Assembly (NCBI GenBank): GCA_030272155.1
Contig: CP126192.1
Coordinates: forward strand, 4,002,501 to 4,066,500
DNA length: 64,000 nt
Source of the DNA: Tetradesmus obliquus
Taxonomy: Eukaryota > Chlorophyta > Chlorophyceae > Sphaeropleales > Scenedesmaceae
Direction of reading: 5' to 3'
Below are positions 25,501 through 38,205 of this stretch, piece after piece. The notes beneath the pieces were generated by a model, which was not told the origin of the DNA, did not search any database, and saw only the letters and a program-made list of their open reading frames with translations. Both the position numbers and the translations under genes were made by a program. Each line of letters opens with the position of its first letter. Positions within the stretch are counted from its first letter, which is position 1.

Positions 25501-25892
25501 AGGCTGCTGGTGCTGCAGCTGCTACTGGAGGGCGCAGCAGGTTGCAGCGGCAGGCTGCAGCAGCAAGTGAGGGTGAGGAAGACATGATGGATGCAGATGA
25601 AGAGGAGCAGCAGCAGCAGCAGCAGCAGCAGGCGGCAAAGCCTGGTGGCCGGCGGCAGATGCTGCTGGATGATGATGACAGCGATGAAGAAGGAGCAGCA
25701 GCAGCAGCAGCAAACCCAAGCTTGCAGCAGCTGGCGAGCCAGGCGCCTGGCAGCAGCCAGCCAGCCAGTCAGCAGGGTGGTGGTGGGCTGCAGCAGCTTG
25801 CAGGCACTGAGGCTGGTGCTGACCTGGATGAGCTGCCACTGGAGCTGCTGATGGGCACTGAGCTGGATGCGATCCTGGCACAGCAGGAATAG
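22566..25892 (+). CDS. TIPIN: TIPIN/Swi3/Csm3 replication fork protection protein
   Basis: The start MDTWDDYDDGG is a short acidic first exon (22566-22597). Following exons are 22695-22821, 23081-23158, 23497-23619 and one from 23942. Acidic exons lie near 24304-24378 and 24800-24953, and the last is 25285-25892. The Swi3 domain spans exons 3-5: KPSGLQDVYENFPKWF, then GKGHEVRDLRRLLELYQRW, then FEQTLEKMSGTHALK and NKMRDKMRDQ. This matches the family pattern, in which TIPIN pairs with Timeless (Tof1/Swi1) to stabilise paused replication forks and signal to the S-phase checkpoint in the nucleus. The C-terminal region is unusually long, rich in Gln and Asp, with repeated DDDD/DEEE patches. It ends in a conserved-looking hydrophobic-acidic tail (LDELPLELLMGTELDAILA). 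The exact 3' boundaries of the middle exons are uncertain. Intron 3 contains a perfect hairpin. Confidence 0.85.
23306..23356. repeat. Perfect 23-bp inverted repeat with 5-base loop in TIPIN intron 3
   Basis: Arms 23306-23328 and 23334-23356 are exact reverse complements around the loop CCATG. It lies inside the intron between the exons ending at 23158 and starting at 23497. A foldback of this size could be a small-RNA precursor or a remnant of a palindromic insertion. Confidence 0.85.
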
Positions 25893-27297
25893 TCGTTTCA
25901 TTGCATGCTTGGCACTTTGTTGATGGCTGCCTATTTGAGTTGCAGCAACGAAGAGCAGTGAACTGGCCGCGGCGCCAGCTGCTGCACTGGTGCAGTAGGG
26001 TACAGCATCTGCTGGACTGTCTGTCGTTATGGAAGCGGGGCAGGCGTGATGGCATGCATAATCATTGCTTGATGCTGATTGCACGCCTTGACGTGGTCCT
26101 TTGCATGGCCGGGCGTGCTCCTGGGCCATGACGCTCATGCGCATGGGTTGGCGTTGGTGCTTGCGACAGCTGCCGCACCTTCCAACATTTATGTATGATA
26201 CGTGCTCGGGCTGACAGATAAGCTGGATTTGCTGTGCAGCGATGCCTGCAGCAGGCATGGCATGCATGCGCGGCCACGCTCAGCTGAGTTGCATGGTCAA
26301 GGACGGCAACGGGTTAGTGCTGAGTACGTCAAGCCGCTGTTAACAGCAAGCGTTTGCCGCTGCATGCACGGTGCTCGTTGGCAGCTGCTGCGTGTGTGCT
26401 GTAACTGTGGCAGTATACAGGACTGCTGATGTTTCAAAGATGTTACAAGGGCCTTGCCATCAAACCGGCATCCACTGCATTTTGTCGAAAAGCACTGCCA
26501 GTGCTAGCGGCTTCGTACAGCCCCGCCGCTACCACACAGTGCATGCACAGGAGTACGTATGCATCTCCGTTGGTTTGCAACAAATCATCTGCTGCGCCCC
26601 ACATGCCACGACTTCACAACTGCCACGCGTTTACCCATAGAAGGAACCGCAGCCTGCCAGCCAACAGTGTACCATGGCATGAACGATGGCGTGGCCAACA
26701 TCAGATCAAACTGTGATAGCCCGGCTGTGGCGCTGGTACCTTGAGGTGCCACCTCAGCTTGCAGTGCAAGCTTGCAAGGTCACACATGCTCGTCAAATCA
26801 GTGTCCCGTCGTGACAGCCGCCACGTCAACAGGAAAATCACTGCCGCAGCTGATGACGCAGACGTAAGCGGACCCGACCCTCGACACAAGGCACAGCATA
26901 CCCGTGAGTCATACGCCACTGCTCCTGTGACAAAATCGCACTGAAGGTGACGTGCTGCTAAACAAGGTGTAGGGCACGTGCTAGCCAAGCGCTGATGATT
27001 TGCAGAGGTGCAAATGCACAGCACAGTGCCGCAACCTCCTGCATCGCTCACGCAGGTGCTTCTGTGACTGCTGCTGCGCTCAGGCAGCTGCTTTGTCTTG
27101 TGCTACGCTCATGCGGCTGCTGCCGCAGCAGGGCCTGCTGCGTCGCTCACGCAGCTGCCGTGACTGCTGCTGTTGTCAAGCTGCATTGCCTGCTGAACAA
27201 TGCAGCCCCTCGGGCCGCTGCTGGGGCGCTCGTGCAGCAACCTTCGACTGCTGCTGCTGCGCACATGCTGCTACTTTGAGTGCTGCTGCTGCCGCGC
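25893..27297. other. Convergent intergenic region between TIPIN and DsbA-like genes
   Basis: Both neighbouring genes end toward this region, so it should hold two 3' UTRs. No gene is recognisable. The right part (27045-27297) is a degenerate repeat described separately. Confidence 0.5.
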
Positions 27298-27315
27298 TCA
27301 TGCGGCTGCTGGCTG
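27045..27315. repeat. Degenerate tandem repeat downstream of and into the DsbA-like stop
   Basis: Versions of a unit with core GCTCAYGCRGCTGC recur about six times at irregular 25-45 base spacing. The last copy includes the stop codon and final Ala codons of the DsbA-like gene, so the array seems to have grown out of the coding end. Confidence 0.6.
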
Positions 27316-29043
27316 CTGCTGCAGCAGCTCCTCAAACAGCTCAGCAAACACCTCAGGGGACTGCGCGCCGCCCACACGGTGCCTGCAGAGGCGCAGCAGC
27401 GGACAACAGGGCATTTGAAGCGAGGCAGCTCTTCGTCTTGTACTGCTCTAGAGCGGATCTGTCAAGATTTCGCAACTGCAAATACCAGTATAGCTATTAC
27501 TTTATGAGCTGGGACATGTATAATACTGCACTGGCGCAGCTGAGCAGACAAGGCACAGCAGCAGGGTGACAAACAACACAGGGCTGTTGCCAGCACATTA
27601 GCTCACACGAGACCACCAAACTGCAACAGGCGACACAGCGTAAACTAGCTGCAGCAACAGCAGCACCAATACTACCCGCACACCTGCCGTTCACCACGAA
27701 GTGTGGCACGCCATTCACGCCGGAGAACTTGCCAAGCTCCTGCCGCACTAGCGCCTCCCCTGGCCCCGCCTCCTCAAGCGCAGCTGCTGGGCTGCCGCGT
27801 GACGCTGCTGCTGCTGCCAGCAGAAAGTCTGTGTCATTCACGTACTGCTCCTGTGGTTGGCAGGGGCATGGCAAGGGAAGAGGGCAACGAGAGAGAGCGT
27901 GAGAGGAGCAGGGTGCAAACTGGCTCTAAGAGCAATGCGAAGCATGCGTGAGATGTGATCAGCTGCTGCTTGGGACACAAACTCATTTCTGCCCCTTCCC
28001 ACCACACTATTGGCTCTGCCAGGCACACAATTAAAAAACACCGGTGCCGCTATTTTAACCCAGATCGAACAGCCGGAAGCTAACCAGTGTCAGTGTTGCA
28101 CCAGCACATGACGTATGACAGATTGAGCCTGCAAACTAGTCTCAAGTACGTACACGCAGGAGATGGCACGATACGCAGCTGCCACCTCCACATCGCTGCA
28201 TCGCCTGGCGAGGAGGCGCAGGGGTCTGCAGCACACGCAGCTGCCTGCAGCACTGATGTGTCGCTTCATGCAGCGGCCCCACCTGCATGTTTGGGATGAT
28301 CTGGGCTGTGCGTGCGGGCCCAAACTTGTCATTGTAGTACTGCAGCTTGTTGATGGCCTCAGACCCTGCTGCGGGGTTGAGCTGGTACGGCAGCCTGACC
28401 AGGGCCACCCACAAGCGCCAAGCGCAGTGTGGTTTGGCAGGCAGTGGTAGAGAGTTCAGTCAGTTGGCTGACAGCAGCAACAGCGATGTGGAGCCTGTCC
28501 AGGTAGCATATGTCAGGGCTGATGGCTATTGCAGTATGCTGTCACAACTGCCTGCAGGAAGGGCCAGTCGGCCATTGCTTGCTCTGCTGACAGTCGAAGG
28601 CGGGTGGTTTGCCAGGGTGGCCCGCCACTTGTCGGTCTGGCATCTGTCAGCATGGCTGTTGATTACGCATCAACCCTGTGCTGGTGATGCAACATACGTA
28701 ACCTGTGCGTGATGCAGCAGCGTTTTACAGCCATGCAGTGCGCTGTGCTGCGGCCCACGCACCAGTGCACGTCAAACTGCGCCTTGCCTTCAAACTGCTG
28801 CATCGCCTTCTCCAGCCGGCGCTTGCCCACATAGCACCACGGGCTGCGGGGCAAGGAACAGTGTCTGACTGTGATGCTCCATGTGGAGTGTGCGGATATG
28901 ATGGCGGCAATTTGACACTATGCATGCAGACAGCCGCAGCAATGCATCCACTGCTGGATGGGTGAGCTGCTCTGGCACAAATGAACTCACCACACGATGT
29001 CACTGACCACTTCTACGCTGATTGTGGGCTTCGAGGCTGCCAT
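27298..29043 (-). CDS. DsbA/FrnE-like thioredoxin-fold oxidoreductase
   Basis: Exon 1 starts at 29043 (MAASKPTISVEVVSDIV) and a split Cys codon joins it to exon 2 (about 28846-28763), giving DIVCPWCYVGKRRLEKAM with the CPWC active site typical of the FrnE/DsbA-like family. Exon 3 (about 28413-28281) gives LPYQLNPAAG and the helix ending AQIIPNMQ. A later exon (about 27845-27690) gives YVNDTDFLLAAAA through FSGVNGVPHFVVNG, containing the cis-Pro loop GVPHF. The last exon (about 27378-27298) gives RVGGAQSPEVFAELFEELL and the stop. The order matches the family. However, the segment normally between exon 3 and the YVND exon (the SHRL to YF(x)E region of about 60 residues) is not visible in the roughly 430-base interval. 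The gene is therefore either shortened or has an unrecognised divergent exon. No clear targeting peptide is present; substrate is unknown. Confidence 0.8.
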
Positions 29044-29446
29044 GCTTCCCACGGAACGCGCTCTCAATCGTGTAGCTGGGGAAACTCCTTTCAAATGTGG
29101 AACTGCTTTGAGCAGCATGAAGTGCCGAGTTCGCAACGCTCCTGTTGATGGCGAACACTAATTTGGGTCAGCACAGACAGCGTTCACAGTACCCGTGCCC
29201 ACAACCGTCCACTTGGATCGTCATGGCACTCACTTAGGACCAGGTGACAGGGTTGTGCAATCCCACGCCATTTGAATGATGCTCTAAGAAGCAACAATTC
29301 GTAGCAAGCTTGACCGATCTGTGATCGTTAACCCTTACACGCAGTTGAAGCTGCAGAAGCATCGAAACAGCCCTTGTTGCTGCTGCCTGACGTCAACTGC
29401 CTGCTTTGTCCCATCTCGGCGCTCAGCCCCGCTCATTCAACGCACC
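29044..29446. promoter_or_regulatory. Divergent promoter region
   Basis: Roughly 400 bases separate the DsbA-like start (minus) from the F-box/LRR start (plus), so both promoters should be here. No specific element was recognised. Confidence 0.45.
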
Positions 29447-30141
29447 ATGTCGTTCACGACTGTAAGTTTTTGAATGTAGCTGATAAGGCCATTTACAGAG
29501 CCCAGCGCCGGTTGTGTGAGCTGGCCCCAGCACCTTGCCAATGCAGCTAGCTGAAGCAGTAGTTGATGCATTGGTGTGGCCGCTGTGCCTGCTAGGGCTC
29601 GGCCCAGATGAAGAGCAGCAGCACCTCCCGCTGCTCAGCGTCCCGCACAATGCCCTGGTCAATCACACCATACCAGCACTCTCTGACAAGGAGAAGGCAA
29701 ACCTTGGCCTGTCCTGCACTGTCTTGTGGCAGCTAGTGGCATCGACTGTGACTTGCCTGAAGCTTAAAGAAGGGCCTGGGACGCTGTGTGAGGCTGCCAG
29801 GAGCCCAAGGCTGCTGCAGGCAGGTGGCTGTGTTGATTGCAGCAACCACGGCTGCCCTGCAGCTGCTGCAGGATGCGCACTTCAGCTGCAACAGCAGCCA
29901 GTGTCCACCGTCAAGTTCACTGGTGGTTTACTTCCCGCCAGCTGTCTCACTGCCACAGCTGCTGACAGGCGCTTGCTTCCACTAAAGGATATCAAGCCAT
30001 GCAATCACAGCCTCAGCGACGACGCCACAGCTGAACCCTGTTGGCTGCATCTCCACCTCATGACAAACAACAGCACACAAGCAACGCACGTTGCTCGCCT
30101 TCTCCAGCTCCTGTTGAACCTGCTGCTGTTGCTGCTGCTCC

Positions 30142-30173
<32 letters not shown>

Positions 30174-33100
30174 CAGTTCACGAATGTGACGCGGCTGGAA
30201 CTCACTGTGCGCGGCTGGCATGACGTGGGCACCGGCGCGCCGCAGCTGCTGCTGCAGCTGTCCAGGGCCCTGCCCAAGGTGCAGGAGGTGCTGCTGCTGG
30301 ACAGGTCACATGAGGACGTGTACGAGCCTCTGCACACGCCAACGGCAGGTGACTGCTGTGTGCTGTGCCAGCTGTCTGCGGGAACATGCCGTGCTGTCCT
30401 GCAGGTGCTGTGCATGCCTGCGACAAGCCAAGAGCACCGAGAGTCTCAACCTCCGCTTCTGCTGTGTACACAGCAGAGCAGGGCACAACAGATGTGCACT
30501 CACCGCATCAGCCTACATTACAGGAACACGTGCACACATCAATCGCCACGTATTGTATTGTCTTGCTCCGCAGGCGGCATGGCGCAGCAGGTGGGCTCCA
30601 TGCTGTGGCAGGCAGCAGCCAGCGCCGCGACAGCTACAGGCATGGCTGGCAGCAGCGGCGCCGAAATGGAGCCAGGCGTCTGTGAGGGCTGCGGCAGCAG
30701 CAGTGAGCTGCCTGACAGCACTGGTGTGCTGGTGTCGCTGCTGGCGCTGTACCCTGGGCTGCGCAAGCTGGAGGTATACACCAAGGTGGGGACGGGGGGA
30801 GGGAGGCAGGCGGCACATGCTTGGATTGTTGTCCAGAAACAGCAGCAGCAGGCAAGTGGAGGTGAACACCAAGGTGCGGGGGCAACAAGGACAGTACTGT
30901 GTGAAGCACACTGTTACACGCAGTGTGTGGGCTCTGGGGCAAGAGTGCGGCGCACGGGGCAGGGTGTATGGATTGGCCTTGACCACAAGTGGCTCAATTC
31001 TGGGCTGGACTTGTAGCAGCAGCAAGCATGCAAGCCAGCAAGCATGCAAGCCAGTGTTGCCATCGATGCCTGCAGTGAACAACATGTCGTCAGCAGCCCA
31101 GCTCCTGTTAGCTAATGCTGGGTTACATTTGTGGTTGCATCTGTGCGCGCAGCACGCATTCTTGACGTGCCTGGCTAGCTGTTCCAGTCACAGTGCACAG
31201 CAGGCGCTTCCGCGCATGTCACTCCAGAAATGTGTGCTGTGTTTGACTGCTTCCACTTGTGTTGCCCTGATGCTGCTTGTCTCCGCAGCTGTTCTCTGTC
31301 GCTGAGGTGTCTGCGCTCAGCCGCCTGCCGCAGCTAACAAGGTGCGACGCATGCTGTTGCGCATGCGCATACACGTGTGGAGCAATGGCAGCAGCAGCAG
31401 CGGGTACAGCAGCTGCAGGTGTCACATGAAGGCAGCTGCAATGGCGGCAACAGCAGCTGGAGTCATACGCTGCTGCTAGCTTGCATCGCGCTGTTCACAG
31501 CTGCAAATCGTGCAGCTGGCTCATGTTCAACCATCAGCCCTGCTTGGTGCAGCAGCACCGCCTGCAGCACTGCCATTTTTCAAGCTGCTGCTGCTGCTGC
31601 TGCTGCTATTACAGCTTTCTATCCTCCTGTCCTGATCCATGCCGCCTGCCTGTCTCGTCACTTTGCTACTTTGTTACTCTGTTACATTGTCGTTTTACAA
31701 ACCGCTGCAGCCTGACCCTGAACAGCGAGGATGGCGTGGAGCCTGGCGCGCTGTGTGCGCTGTCGCAGCTGGCCACCCTGCAGGAGCTGAAGCTGGGAGA
31801 TGTGGACGGCAACAACCGCAATGACGTGGACACAGTTTGTAACATGGTCACGCGGCTCACCTCGCTGCACATGGTGGGCTTGATCGGGTGTGACGCCTGG
31901 CTGGGCTTTTGATGCTGAGCAGCAGCACTGCACAGCAGCAGCAACTGAGCAGGCCATGCTGAGGTGTGGTTATGCACACCCACTGTGTAGGCAAGACGCA
32001 ACAGCGAGCCAACTACGTGTGAGCCAGCAAAGGGGCAATCATGCTGATTGTTTGTGCGCAAAGCCGCGCTGAGGGGGGCTGTGCTTTGAGGAGCGCTTGT
32101 TTTGCCCCTGTACGTTTGTACCCAGCGTGGCAGCTAGTGGTCGCTATCAAGCAACCAGCAAATAGTGTCGGCCGTTTGCCAACGTGTTCTATTGCGTGGA
32201 GCAAAACAAGCATGAAGCTCGTGTGATGTTATACTTGTACAACGTCAGCTTGCTGCGCTTGTGTGCAGGGCTACTGCCCGCGGCTGCAGCCGCCAGTGCT
32301 GCGCAAGCTGCTGCAGGTGCACAACGCCATGCAGCAGTACCTGCACGAGCAGCAGCAGCAGGCACAGCAGCAGCAGCGCTGGGAGGAGTTCCAAGCAGCA
32401 GGCCTTGCAGGCAAGACAGCACGCACTGCGCAGTATGCTGCATCTGCTGCTGGGTCTGCTGCTGCATCAGTGCTGGGTATGGCTGGCAGCAGCGTGCTGA
32501 GTGCGGTGCCAGGGCTTGGCAGCAGCAGCAGCAGCAGCAGCAGAGGTGGCGGTGAGGGCAGCTGGGGTGGTGTTGATCAAGCACCGGCCGGGCCCCACTT
32601 GCGCAAGTCAGAGCAGATGCTGCTGGAGGCAGGTGAGAGTGCAGCAGCAGCTGCTGCTTCCTGTGGTGCCAGTGTGATGAATGTGCATTCAAGAGGATGC
32701 ACCTGCTACTGCCTGTGATGCTGATTTGATGACAAAGCTGTACCACACGCAAATGAGTGGCGTGGGTGGCAGCTGCCAATTGCAGTTGTTGATGTTGTGC
32801 ATTCAGCGGGATGCACACCCTGACATGTTGCTTGCGGAGCAACTGCTGCAGCACGGTTGTTATAAGCTGTTGATGCAGCAGTGCTATGCCCAGTCTGCCA
32901 GCGTCGTTGTGATGGTGTCTGGCCAGGCAGCAGGATGATTTTGAGTTGCTGGAGCTGAGATGCTGCTCTGTGGCCTGCTGCTGCCCAGGTGTGCCGTATG
33001 AGGTGTTAAACAATGAGGACGGCACCCCCACCAGCAGCGCAGCAATGGCAGCCGCAGCAGCGGCAGCACCCAAGCCAGAAGGCTACACAACCTATGAGCA

Positions 33101-36100
33101 GCAAGAGCAGCAGCAGCGCGGCAGCCAATCAAACACAGCTGCTGTTGATGCCAACGCTGCAGAAAGGGCCGGGGCAGGGCCAAATGGTGCTGCAGCTGCT
33201 GCTGCTTCTCAAGCTGCAGGGGATGTGCCAGTAACTGCTGCGAGCTTCAGCTTGCCAGCAGGCAGCAGCAAGCCCAGCCCTGGTGAGTGAGTTGCTTGCC
33301 AAACGGGCGATGTTTTTTGTGTGCAAGTATGGCAGTCATGAGTTTGTTTTTGGGAGAACACATGTGAAGTCTGAGTGAGCGACTACAGCAGGCAGCAGCA
33401 AGCCCAGCCCAGGCGAGCGAGTGGCTACACAGCATGCTGGCTGATGCAGAGCGTGCTGTGGCTAGAGGCTGGCTGCATGTTAGCCTGTGGTAGGCGATGT
33501 GCTGCTGTGAAAGGACATGCATGTAGGACAGGCATGTACAGGCATACCACGCGCACTGTGTAGGGAGGCCGGGGGCGCTCGGTGGGTGCAATGACAGTGG
33601 CGGCCGGCTGGCTGTACAGCGCAATGATCCGTGGACTTGCAGCACGCACACTAGCCAGAGCCTTGGGTGTTAGAGACAGCGCCCAGCTGCGCACAACGCA
33701 CTGCTTGCATCTGCAGCAGCCCTAGTACTGTACCCTGCTATGCACATTTTTAACTGCTTTCGGTTGTGTGGCGCAGGCCCCCCGTTCCGGCTTGTGACGG
33801 AGCTGTCTGTGTGCATTGATGCGGAGGAGGGCCAGGACATCCTGTACGAGATGAGCCAGCTGGCGCTGCTGCAGTCGCTGCTGGTGGACAGCACCGACGA
33901 GTTCAGGTGCGCGGTGCTGCATGGATGGCAGCAGCAGCAGCAGCAGTGTGGCAACAGCAGCGAGTGGCAGCAGCTGCAGCTCCAGCAGCAGGTGCAGCGC
34001 CAGACAGCCGGTGCTGCCCAATCTGCCAGCTGGACTGGTTGCCGCGTCCCTGGTGTTGTTGTGCTGCTGCTGCTTGTCTGACAAGGAGGATGTTGAAGAA
34101 GCATATGCTGCATTTTTGTAATGAATGAATTCACGTGGCAACATGCCAATGATATTCTCAAAATCTTCACTGGCCGACCATGCTGTGCTGTCTCTGCAGC
34201 TACGACCCAGGCTTCCAGCCCTTTGAGCGCACCACCAACCTGCGCAAGTGAGTGGCGCACCAACAGCAGAGGGGGTCATGCTTACATGAAGCCCCTGCAG
34301 AAAACAGCAGCAGCAGCAGCCCAATGCAGACCTCTGTTTCAAGAGGAAGGTGCAGCAGGTGCTGGTTGTTTGATTCGGATCTCAACATAAGGCCCAGTGG
34401 GCGACGTAGTTATTTGCACCTTGATGCAATCAACGCCATGTGCTGCTGCCTGCAGATTGGGCATCATGTTGTGCATGGTAGTTTCAGGAATCTTCGACCT
34501 ACTGCAACACGTTCAAATCCATGCCTGCAGGCTGGCCATCACATGCCAATGCTAGCCTCACAAACCTTAAACCTGCTTTGACACATCAAGTGGTTGTTGT
34601 GCCTGCAGGCTGGCCATCACCATGCCCATGAGCCTCGCCAACACCAACAGCCTAAGCAAGTGCAGGTGGGGGGCGCTGCATTGTGGCATATCAGCAGATC
34701 TCACGGCGGCAAAAGTTGCACAGCTTGAAGGCTGGAATACTCAGCAAGAGACCATCGCAGCCATCCAGGCCAGGTGTGAGGGAGTCACGGGCGCTTCAGG
34801 GGAGCAGCAGCAGCGTTTAGCCACCTCTCGCTGTGGCAACCAGCCAGGATCTTCTGTGCGGCCTTGAACAACATTACCAAGCAAAACTCGTCCCACAACT
34901 GCTGCTTGCTGTTGCCACACTCATATTCTTTTTGCTGCAGGCAGCTGCGCGAGCTGCTGCTGTGTGCGCTGCCCAAGGACGTGCTGGGCAAAGGCGCACT
35001 CAGCCAGGTGTGGCATTTCAGCATGTGACTTTTCAGCATGGGTCTGGGTTGTGTGTGTCAGTCTGGCCTCTTGGTGGCTGCCACAATGTCATGCACAGTC
35101 AACAGTGATAGTGTGGTGTTTCAATGTGTATGCACAATGTGCTGTGCATGCCGTCCGTGCTTGTCTTGCTAGTGCTGCCTTCTGCGTGCTGTGCTGTGCT
35201 GTGCTGAGCTGCTGCGCATGGTCTGCAGCATGTGCTTCAGCTGCAAGTGTCGTGCAGTGGCAGCAGCTGCATATAGGCATCCATCCTTGCCATTGAGCTT
35301 GTGCATGTGCATGTGTTGCTGTGCTGCAGGTGACGCGTCTGGAGCTGCTTGATGTTGCTGCCAACCCTCCCAAGCCTGACCTGCTGCAGGCCTTCCCTAG
35401 CATCAGCCACCTCATCATTCGCGCAGGTGACACTGGATTTGCAAATGCATCATAACAAGCAGTTCTTGAAAGCGCCTATGCTACGTCACTACTGCCAGTA
35501 TGGTTTATATAGCAGGCTCATGCTTATGTGCGTGTGCATGCACAGTTTGCAAAGTTCATGAAAGCAGTCGTGCCTGCACTAGTCACATGCATGCTCGTAC
35601 GAGCAACAATATAGCTGAGCAGCGACCATCGGATGCAGATGAACTTGCAGTACAACAGCTTGAAATGGGAGTAACAGCACCGCTTCCTATTGTTGCACTG
35701 TGCAGCTTGCAACTGTTCCTGCCAACTCTGTGCACAAAGTGACGGCAGCTAGCAGGCACCAAGCCCTGGTGCGGCCACAGTTGGCTGTCCGTTACCCTCT
35801 TACATGCAGCTTCAACCGTTGTTTCGCTGCTGTTTAGACACACTGCACAGCCTGTATTGCAGCTGAATCGTAACATATCCGTCCTTTAAAGCTGCATGCA
35901 CCCATTGCTGCCGCTGCTGCAGGCGCAGATGATGCCACGCTGGGCACCATCGGGCAGCACCTCACCAGCCTGGTGCACCTGGAGCTGTACCAGCTGCCAG
36001 CAGGCTACAGCCAGGGCGGCCTGCGCGGCATAGCAGGGCTCAGCAGCCTCAAAACTCTCATCCTGGAGTTAGCCTCGCCAGGCACAACACTCGGCAGCCG

Positions 36101-36416
36101 CATGCGCAACCAGTGGAGCCAGCACAGCGCAGTGCTGCTGCCGTTTGAGCTGGCCGCGGAGGTTGGCAGTGAGGCTGCTGCTGCTGCCGGCAGCCTGGGG
36201 GTGCCGCTGCTGAGCACCAACCCCATCCTGGCGTTTGCTCCCCCAGCTGACTGGGGCCTGGTGAGTGCGGGTGTGGGGTGCTTTCTGTGAGCAGCATGCT
36301 GCAAGCCTTGTTGCACATCGTTGTAGAGCAGGTGGTGTTTCACTTCCCAGCCACATGTAGGATTATGCGTTTCTCCGTGTGCAGGTACACAAGACTACTC
36401 TTAACTAGGTGCCTGC

Positions 36417-36453
<37 letters not shown>

Positions 36454-37041
36454 AACTGCTGCAGATGCGGCTGCTGCCAGGCTTCAGCAGCCCTGGCTGG
36501 TTTCCCTCGCTGCGGGAGCTGTCATTGCTGGGCTACGTGGCGGCAGCAGACAAGGACCTGCACGCACTGGTGGGTCCTGCGGCTCTGCATGCAGAGCTGC
36601 TTTGTCACTCAGTCAAAATATTGAAAGGCGGACTCAGACACAGCTTGGTTGCTGCTGGCATGCAGATGCTGCAGCAGTGCCAATGACGCATCTGGCAGCA
36701 CCTGGACGCACCTCAGGTTGTTGTTACTGCTGGCAGCAGCACAAATGCTCGTAGGCATTTCACCTCTCATCTACAGTCCTTCCTCCAGCCCTGTCACCTT
36801 GTGTTTCCCCACCACCGCCACCACTGCTGCTGCTGCTGCTGCCGGCCTGCAGTCAAACCTGACAGCGCTGCGCAGCCTGAGCATGCACCTGCAGCGCCCC
36901 AGGGGCCTGGCCGGCCAGGTCACACTGCGGGGGCTGTGGAGCTTGGTGGAGCTAAGCCCTAACCTGGCCACGCTAAACCTCACGGGGTACATGGAGACGC
37001 AGCTGCTGGTGCCAGGCAGGGTGCCTGGTGTGGGGCTGTGA
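29447..37041 (+). CDS. F-box-like, leucine-rich-repeat protein, about 15 exons
   Basis: A likely first exon, MSFTT (29447-29461, donor GTAAGT), splices in phase to 29547 (LAEAVVDALVWPL). A start at 29535 without splicing is an alternative. Residues 35-70 (VPHNALVNHTIPALSDKEKANLGLSCTVLWQLVASTVTCLKL) have the spacing of a degenerate F-box. Then come LRR-like segments in separate exons: TNVTRLELTVRGW (from 30177), LLALYPGLRKLEVYT (to about 30785), LATLQELKLGDVDG (about 31710-31880), RLVTELSVCID (about 33776-33905), QLRELLLCALP (from about 34941), VTRLELLDVAANP (about 35331-35426), LTSLVHLELYQLP (about 35923-36260), FPSLRELSLLGYV (about 36465-36568) and LATLNLTGYM before the stop at 37041. Two Gln/Ala-rich exons (about 32268-32630 and 32990-33280) interrupt the LRRs. 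The family predicts a substrate receptor in an SCF ubiquitin ligase, but the target is unknown. Several joins are uncertain. Confidence 0.75.
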
Positions 37042-37687
37042 GGCGTCGGCGGCAGCCAGCTTGGCTAGTTGAGAGTGGTCAGTGTGCAGCTACATTGGGT
37101 GGCACTGGCGGCTAAAAGAGTCCAGCAGGAGCAAGCAGGAGCACGGCTTGAACATGTACGCCTTCTGCTGGCATTGTAAGATGGCTTCACATTTTGTGGT
37201 CTGAAGTTGGGAACCGGTTCATCCTTGAGGGTGAAAGCAGCGGTGCTGGTAGCCATAGGCTTTGTGACGCTTGCTTTTGTGAAAAGTGGTGAGTGCGAGT
37301 TGTGGTCGAAGGTTGGCATATGCGTCACCCTTGCCAAGGATGTTGCAGCAACGTATGGCAAGTATGATACATGCAATGGAGTTGCAAAGTCAACATTGTG
37401 CCCCTGATTTGTGTTGAGAGATGTGCTATGTGAGCCTTATGTGCTTCACAGAGTGACTCTGCACAGCTTGATGTCATGACGTTGTTTCGCTGGACACAGT
37501 CTTGGTGCCTTCCCGGGGAGCAGGGGTTCTGCTGGGCATGGCATGCTCATGCAGCTGCTGATGGCTCATCAGGCTGTATGGGCAAGGGATAACATTTCAG
37601 CAGGAGCAGTCAGCAAGCAATAGTGGTGCATCCTGCTGAACGTGAACAGGCTGTGCACTGAGCTCAGCTCACACCAGTGGTGTAGCT
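37042..37687. other. Intergenic between the F-box/LRR gene and the inverted duplication
   Basis: This contains the 3' UTR of the LRR gene. A 66-residue open frame (37207-37407, +) has no recognisable feature and I do not call it. Confidence 0.45.
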
Positions 37688-37975
37688 GGTGGCATGTTGT
37701 GAAGTGTGTCATGGCGTAGTCATTGCACGCAGCCGCCTGGCCATATGAGATTGCTGGTATGGTTTTCTATGTTTTGCGGCAGCTGGCTGGTTGATACAGA
37801 GTGGCAGGCACCTGCATAAATTCAGCGCGCGTGAATGGCCAAGAGCGCCGGTTGCTCAGCGAGCGTGCCTCAAGACTGCCACGCAGCTCCACCATTGATG
37901 CGTTGGTTCGTTTCCTGTCGGAATCTGGTGCGAGCGACGCATATCAAGCCGTTTTGAAGAAGAAAAACGAAAAAG

Positions 37976-38205
37976 AGAAGAAGAGAAGAGGGGTTACACG
38001 GTGTGCACAGGCAACTACGTTGCAACGAACACCCGAAAATCTGGAACGTCGCAGATGACTCAGCAAAACAGGCTGTCACTCAAGGAGACTCACCCCAAAA
38101 AGTCTCGATGTGTGTGTAACTTGACATATGGCCTTGCAGGCAAAGCCGTCAGTCACAGCACACGCAGTATTGATGCAAAACAAAGGCAGGACTCTAAAGA
38201 AAAAC
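37976..38205 (-). mobile_element. LINE 3'-UTR fragment, subfamily B (left arm, 1)
   Basis: 5'-truncated piece of the B-type 3' UTR with its CTT-type tail at the left end. It joins unique inverted-repeat sequence on the left and the tail of the next fragment on the right. Confidence 0.8.
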
